Source: Marinagarivorans sp034519605 (GTDB lineage: Bacteria; Pseudomonadota; Gammaproteobacteria; Pseudomonadales; Cellvibrionaceae). From it: a stretch of DNA of 64,000 nt. The notes below the pieces were generated by a model. The model ran no database searches. It had not been told where the DNA came from and saw only the letters and a program-made list of their open reading frames with translations. Shown here piece by piece: positions 59,920 to 64,000 of the stretch (the first letter of the stretch is position 1; each line of letters opens with the position of its first letter). The stretch lies in contig JAXHOG010000072.1 of the NCBI GenBank assembly GCA_034519605.1, positions 81,255-145,254 of the forward strand. The letters are read 5' to 3'. The position numbers and the translations under genes are program-made.

Positions 59920-59937
59920 TGTACTTGTTGTTGTACT
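59920..59937. promoter_or_regulatory. YefM operator (two TGTAC cores 12 bp apart)
   Basis: TGTACT at 59920-59925 and again at 59932-59937, start to start 12 bp. The Escherichia coli yefM-yoeB operator has two TGTACA-core palindromes at the same 12-bp centre distance. It lies 22 bp upstream of the yefM ATG and overlaps a TACAAT -10-like hexamer on the minus strand. Confidence 0.72.
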
Positions 59938-60425
59938 TAATATTTTCAGTATAGGGAGGATTTTCGCTGTGGGCAACAAGCTTTCAACAGGAACAAAAAT
60001 GGTTGGCTTGATGATGGGACTGCGTATTTGTAAGGCAATTTACCGCATGCATCCTGTATTCATACAAAAGTATTGGCATCACATTTTCGGCAATGGCGTT
60101 ACGCTTTAAACCCCAGCGAATAATCCATCGAATTTTACTGATGTAGGCAAAAAAAAATGGCTTGGGGTATTTTCATGATTTGGCCTTTATAGCGTGACTA
60201 TTCAACTTTAAAGATAGTTGTTCACATCTAGAATTTTTTCTGGGCGGAGCATGAAAACAAGAGGGGCGCTTCGCTTTTTCTCAGTGGCGCACACTGTTTA
60301 TCAATCGCACTAGCATCCCTGCACCAGAATGTAGAGGCCCGAGCGTATCCTAAAGGTTTAATCGCATCTAACTCACGCAACAAACAAAGGCTGCTCCCTC
60401 CGCGAAGCGCTCCCGCAGCCAACCG
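59938..60425. other. 488-bp gap between yefM and the nucleotide-sugar genes
   Basis: No convincing gene. It holds a 46-codon open frame (59969-60109, GTG start after GGGAGGA) of unknown status, A/T-rich sequence, and near 60265-60300 and 60395-60420 GC-rich inverted fragments (GGGGCGCTTCGC, CCGCGAAGCGCTCCC). No transposase remnant could be identified. Confidence 0.5.
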
Positions 60426-61430
60426 TCACCCATAATATTCGCGATACCAATCCACAAATCGCCCCACACCCTCTTTAATGCTAATACTGGGCTTATAACC
60501 AGTTGCGGCTTCTAGCCCTTGAGTATCGGCATAGGTGGTGTAAACGTCGCCGGGCTGCATGGGCATAAAATTCTTTTTCGCCTCCACACCCAAGGCTTTT
60601 TCCAGCGCGCCGATAAAATCCATTAACTGCACAGGGTTGCCATTGCCAATGTTATACACCGCATAAGGTGCGCTGCTATCAGCAGGGCTGCCGGACTCCA
60701 CTGTCCACTCTTTTTTACCGGTGGGAATAACATCCTGAATGCGAATAATGCCCTCAACAATATCGTCAACAAAGGTAAAATCGCGGCTTAAATTGCCGTT
60801 GTTATACACATCAATTGCTTTGCCTTCCAATATTGCTTTAGCAAATTTAATCGGCGCCATATCGGGCCTGCCCCACGGGCCATACACCGTAAAAAAGCGC
60901 AAGCCGGTAGTGGGTATGCCATACAAGTGCGAGTAAGTATGGCTCATCAATTCATTCGCTTTTTTAGTCGCCGCATAAAGTGATATGGGGTGATCCACGC
61001 TATCGCTTGTCGCAAATGGCGTTTTACTGTTTAACCCATACACCGAGCTACTGGATGCATACACCAAATGCTGAACATTATTATTGCGGCAACCCTCTAA
61101 AATGGTTAAGTGGCCAATTAAATTGCTATCGGCATAAGCCAAAGGATTATCCAACGAATACCGCACACCCGCCTGCGCCGCCAAATGAATAACACGGTCG
61201 AATTTATAGGTAGCGAATAAATTAGCCATGCCATTACGATCGGCTAAATCTATTTGGATAAAATTAAAATTTGTAAGCGGTTTTAATTCGGCAAGGCGTG
61301 CGTGTTTTAAATTGACGTCGTAGTAATCATTTAGGTTATCGATGCCGATAACCGTGTGGCCCAAGGCGCAAAGTCGCTGGACGACGTAAAAACCGATGAA
61401 GCCGGCGGAGCCGGTGATTAGGTAATTCAT
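60426..61430 (-). CDS. UDP-glucuronate 4-epimerase type NAD-dependent epimerase
   Basis: A 334-residue extended short-chain dehydrogenase: Rossmann GSAGFIG, ASSSSVYG, catalytic YAATKKAN, and the RFFTVYGPWGRPDMA pattern typical of UDP-glucuronate (galacturonate-forming) epimerases. It supplies uronic acid for capsule, LPS or exopolysaccharide. It is the distal gene of a minus-strand run gmd-fcl-GT2-epimerase. Confidence 0.9.
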   Translation of the reverse strand: MNYLITGSAGFIGFYVVQRLCALGHTVIGIDNLNDYYDVNLKHARLAELKPLTNFNFIQIDLADRNGMANLFATYKFDRVIHLAAQAGVRYSLDNPLAYADSNLIGHLTILEGCRNNNVQHLVYASSSSVYGLNSKTPFATSDSVDHPISLYAATKKANELMSHTYSHLYGIPTTGLRFFTVYGPWGRPDMAPIKFAKAILEGKAIDVYNNGNLSRDFTFVDDIVEGIIRIQDVIPTGKKEWTVESGSPADSSAPYAVYNIGNGNPVQLMDFIGALEKALGVEAKKNFMPMQPGDVYTTYADTQGLEAATGYKPSISIKEGVGRFVDWYREYYG

Positions 61431-61506
61431 GCTTCACCCATTTCGACTCAATAGTTCTTTATGATTTTATTTCGATAGTATCATTTAAAAAACTGCGGGA
61501 TTTTAC

Positions 61507-62223
61507 TCAGATTTTTTCCAAGAAATGTCGATAGCACGGGCAACCCACAGACTGCATAACACGGATATCTTCACGAGATTTTTGAATGATATTTTTTAGA
61601 GAACGATTACTTGCTCCACCTACACGCATTTTAACTGTCACTTCTGGCAAGTATTCTGGCTTTACGCCTTTCACCCAGAGATAACGCATCAAAGAATCAT
61701 AATCAGCAGCAATTTTGTAGGTTAAATCGAAACACCCAAACTCTTGATACAGATCACGCCGCATATAAAATGTTGGGTGTGGTGGCATCCAGCCCATTTT
61801 TAATTTTGATTTTTGATAATCACCACTTTGCCAGCGCCGGATAACCTTAGCAGTATCATTCTTATCGACATACTCAAGATCAGCATAAATAGCATCAGAG
61901 CTTTTTTCGCTGAGTAATTTATGCATATTACTCAAGGTGAGAGAGCTTGCAAAAAAATCATCTGAATGCAAAAAACCAACGTAATCGCCCGTCGCCAAAG
62001 CGATACCTTTATTAAGCGCATCATAAATCCCTTTATCTTTTTCACTAACTAAGTGATCCACACGAGCACCAGACTCCTTAATAACGTCTAATGTGTTATC
62101 GCTAGACCCACCATCGATTACAATATATTCATAGTCTTGATGCGTTTGTATTGCAAGGCTCGCCAATGTTGCATTAATTGTTTTTGCACTATTCCATGTC
62201 GCAGTAATAATTGATATTTTCAT
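61507..62223 (-). CDS. Family 2 glycosyltransferase
   Basis: A 238-residue GT-A fold transferase: ITATWNSAKTINATLASL, VIDGGSSDNTLDVI, KDKGIYDALNKGIALATGDYVGFLHSDDFF (DDF is the metal-binding region), and ADYDSLMRYL. The short form resembles WcaA-type sugar transferases of GDP-fucose loci. Acceptor unknown. It lies 31 bp downstream of fcl. Confidence 0.9.
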   Translation of the reverse strand: MKISIITATWNSAKTINATLASLAIQTHQDYEYIVIDGGSSDNTLDVIKESGARVDHLVSEKDKGIYDALNKGIALATGDYVGFLHSDDFFASSLTLSNMHKLLSEKSSDAIYADLEYVDKNDTAKVIRRWQSGDYQKSKLKMGWMPPHPTFYMRRDLYQEFGCFDLTYKIAADYDSLMRYLWVKGVKPEYLPEVTVKMRVGGASNRSLKNIIQKSREDIRVMQSVGCPCYRHFLEKI

Positions 62224-62254
62224 TAGTCACTCAATAATATGTGTGCGCTTAGCT

Positions 62255-63217
62255 TTACGCCCTAAAATCACTTTGATGATCTAAAAACCATTGATAGGCC
62301 AACGTTAAACCCTGCCTCAAATCAACGGAATAAGCCCAACCCATAGATTTTAAACGATTTACGCACATCAATTTACGCGGAGCGCCATCAGGTTTTGTCG
62401 CGTCGAATACAATACGCCCAGCATAACCAACAACATCGGCGACCGACTCCACAAGCTCTCGGATAGTGCAATCAACACCTGTTCCCACATTAATGTGACT
62501 TAGCATGGGCTCGGTATTTTTATCATAAATTGTTTTATCTAAACCCATCACAAAAATACTAGCTGCCGCCATATCGTCAACATACAGAAACTCACGCATG
62601 GGCGTACCACTGCCCCATGCAACAACCTCATCTAAGCCCTTCATCTTCGCCTCGTGGAAACGACGAATTAACGCGGGCACCACATGGCTATTATCGGGAT
62701 GAAAATTATCTTGCGGGCCATACAAATTTGTCGGCATTACTGCGCGGTAGTCACGGCCATACTGGCGGTTATAACTTTCGCACATTTTAATGCCTGCAAT
62801 TTTAGCAATGGCATAAGGCTCGTTGGTTGGCTCTAGTGTGCCTGTGAGCAAAGCACTTTCAGCCATGGGCTGTTCGGCTAATTTAGGGTAAATACAAGAA
62901 GAGCCTAAAAACAATAAGTGCTGCACACCAGCAAGGTGCGCAGAATGAATAACATTATTTTGAATAGCTAAATTTTGATAGATAAAATCGGCAGGGTAAG
63001 TGTTATTAGCAACAATCCCACCCACTTTAGCTGCAGCCAAATAAATCTCATCAATTGGATGCTGCTGAAAAAACTCCAACACGGCCTGCTGATTCGTTAA
63101 ATCAAGCTCGGTACGTGAGCGTGTTACAAGCTCCACATCGCCATTCATACTTAATTGCCTAATTATGGCAGAGCCGACCATCCCATTATGGCCAGCCACA
63201 AAGACACGCTTAGTCAT
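62255..63217 (-). CDS. fcl: GDP-L-fucose synthase
   Basis: Epimerase/reductase making GDP-L-fucose from the Gmd product. N-terminal VFVAGHNGMVGSAIIRQL, FLGSSCIYPK, active-site YAIAKIAGIKMCESYNRQYG in pieces, YGPQDNFHPDNSHV. ATG 63217 gives 320 residues, and it begins 1 bp after the gmd stop. The frame is clean in contrast to gmd. Confidence 0.95.
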   Translation of the reverse strand: MTKRVFVAGHNGMVGSAIIRQLSMNGDVELVTRSRTELDLTNQQAVLEFFQQHPIDEIYLAAAKVGGIVANNTYPADFIYQNLAIQNNVIHSAHLAGVQHLLFLGSSCIYPKLAEQPMAESALLTGTLEPTNEPYAIAKIAGIKMCESYNRQYGRDYRAVMPTNLYGPQDNFHPDNSHVVPALIRRFHEAKMKGLDEVVAWGSGTPMREFLYVDDMAAASIFVMGLDKTIYDKNTEPMLSHINVGTGVDCTIRELVESVADVVGYAGRIVFDATKPDGAPRKLMCVNRLKSMGWAYSVDLRQGLTLAYQWFLDHQSDFRA

Positions 63218-63218
63218 A

Positions 63219-64000
63219 TCAATTCTCGCGCGCAACCGATACATCAAAACCGTGCGATGCTAGTAATGCATGACGCTTAGTTTTTTCCAGATCAGATGCC
63301 ACCATTTCGGCGCACATTTCCTCTACAGTTATTTCGGGCACCCAACCTAATTTTGTTTTTGCTTTAGTAGGGTCACCCAATAAGGTTTCTACTTCGGCGG
63401 GACGGAAGTAACGAGCATCCACTTTTACAATCACATCGCCCACCATAACCTTAGGCGCCAACGATTGATCCACAGTAGTTACTGTTGCAATTTCATCAAC
63501 GCCTTCGCCGCTAAAGGCCAAACTTATACCCGCCTCTTTCGCGCTCATGCGTACAAATTCACGCACGCTAATTCTTGTTTTCCTGTGGCGATGACAAAAT
63601 CTTCCGGTTGATCCTGCTGCAACATCATCCACTGCATGCGCACATAATCTTTGGCATGGCCCCAGTCACGCAAGTGCGTCCATATTGCCAAGATATAGGC
63701 ATTTCTCTAGCTCCATAAGCAATATTGGCAATAGCACGGGTAATTTTACGAGTCATAAACGCCCCCACCGCGACGTGGCGATTCATGATTAAATAAAATC
63801 CCGTTACAAGCATAAATGCCGTAACTTTCGCGGTAGTTAACGGTAATCCAATAGGCGTACATTTTGGCGACAGCGTAAGGCGAGCGAGGATAAAAAGGCG
63901 TGGTCTCCTTTTTGCGGTATTTCTTGCACCAAACCATAAAGTTCTGACGTAGATGCCTGATAAAAACGCGTTTTTTTCTCAAACCCTAAAAAACGAATTG
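63219..64000 (-). pseudogene. gmd: GDP-mannose 4,6-dehydratase, partial, with many frameshifts
   Basis: Piecewise translation recovers Gmd: FYQASTSELYGLVQEIPQK, then (other frame) ETTPFYPRSPYAVAKMYAYW and NHESPRRG, then FMTRKITRAIANIAYGARE, CLYLGNMDAL, RDWGHAKDYVRMQWMMLQQ, and finally SVREFVRMSAKEAGISL to the normal C-terminus (SHGFDVSVAREN). Single-base shifts are needed near 63907, 63762-63766 (C5), 63702-63704, 63671 and 63569-63574. The N-terminal NAD-binding part is beyond the window. The catalytic Ser/Tyr/Lys are all readable, so the parent gene was functional; the shifts look like consensus errors. Confidence 0.85.

Noticed and set aside
60228..60422. 64-codon minus-strand frame before the epimerase
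   Set aside because: Composition is random-like and it reads through GC-rich inverted fragments; no ribosome site.
1..64000. CRISPR arrays, prophage genes, rRNA operons, classical insertion sequences
   Set aside because: No regularly spaced direct repeats with unique spacers, no phage structural or integrase genes, no rRNA-like sequence and no transposase frame were found on either strand.

Overview
This window is a stretch of a flagellated, Gram-negative gammaproteobacterial chromosome of about 46-50% GC. The gene set and order fit the Cellvibrionales / marine Pseudomonas-like branch. Pointers are a system I cytochrome c maturation (ccm) operon, an HptB-HsbR-HsbA module upstream of fliK-fliL-fliM-fliN-fliO-fliP-fliQ-fliR-flhB, a BioH-BioC fusion, an APS-type cysH, the rsmI/lpoA-yraN-diaA-dolP block and an NrdA with two ATP-cones. 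The organism assignment is an inference from recognised families; no search was run.

Layout. 1-2154: N-terminal part of smc (minus), cut by the left edge. 2417-12486: the ccm genes on the minus strand (ccmA, B, C, D, E, F, G, then ccmH and ccmI). Between ccmG and ccmH lie a small secreted protein, the agmatine pathway genes aguA-aguB, and a tRNA-Val/tRNA-Asp pair on the other strand. 12662-15190: a FliK-like gene, a stand-alone FlhB C-terminal-domain gene and an exported FliL paralogue, followed by dsbB. 16115-26007: the late flagellar export/switch operon with its HptB-HsbR-HsbA regulators (minus). 26248-29230: cysH, cysB and cysQ (sulfate assimilation). 29334-31599: a DUF3530 protein and a cyclophilin. 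31861-36560: the biotin operon bioB-bioF-bioHC-bioD under a likely BirA operator. 36643-41602: comF, a diguanylate cyclase, srkA, a GIY-YIG protein and a ParA-like ATPase. 41629-46038: rsmI diverging from lpoA-yraN-diaA-dolP. 46132-50232: a class III nucleotide cyclase, a coiled-coil membrane protein, tRNA-Ser and a NIT-like helical protein. 50528-54735: leuS-lptE-holA. 55350-58250: nrdA with NrdR and DnaA boxes upstream. 58420-59378: an inverted-repeat-bounded unknown gene. 59392-59897: yoeB-yefM. 60426-64000: nucleotide-sugar and glycosyltransferase genes (UDP-glucuronate epimerase type, GT2, fcl, gmd).

The most unusual features are five. (1) A 0.96-kb cassette carries one unknown membrane-protein gene between near-identical 42-bp inverted repeats. 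(2) A dispersed intergenic repeat family has three diverged copies. (3) A second FliK/FlhB-C/FliL-like set sits beside ccmA, away from the main operon genes. (4) The ccm operon is split by agmatine genes and tRNAs. (5) Regulatory sites can be read directly: BirA, NrdR pair, DnaA boxes, a YefM operator, and three 11-bp-phased TTGATG repeats. Three genes (bioHC, the cyclase, gmd) carry single-base frameshifts. In gmd at least five fall within about 350 bp, which points to poor consensus at the right edge rather than biology.
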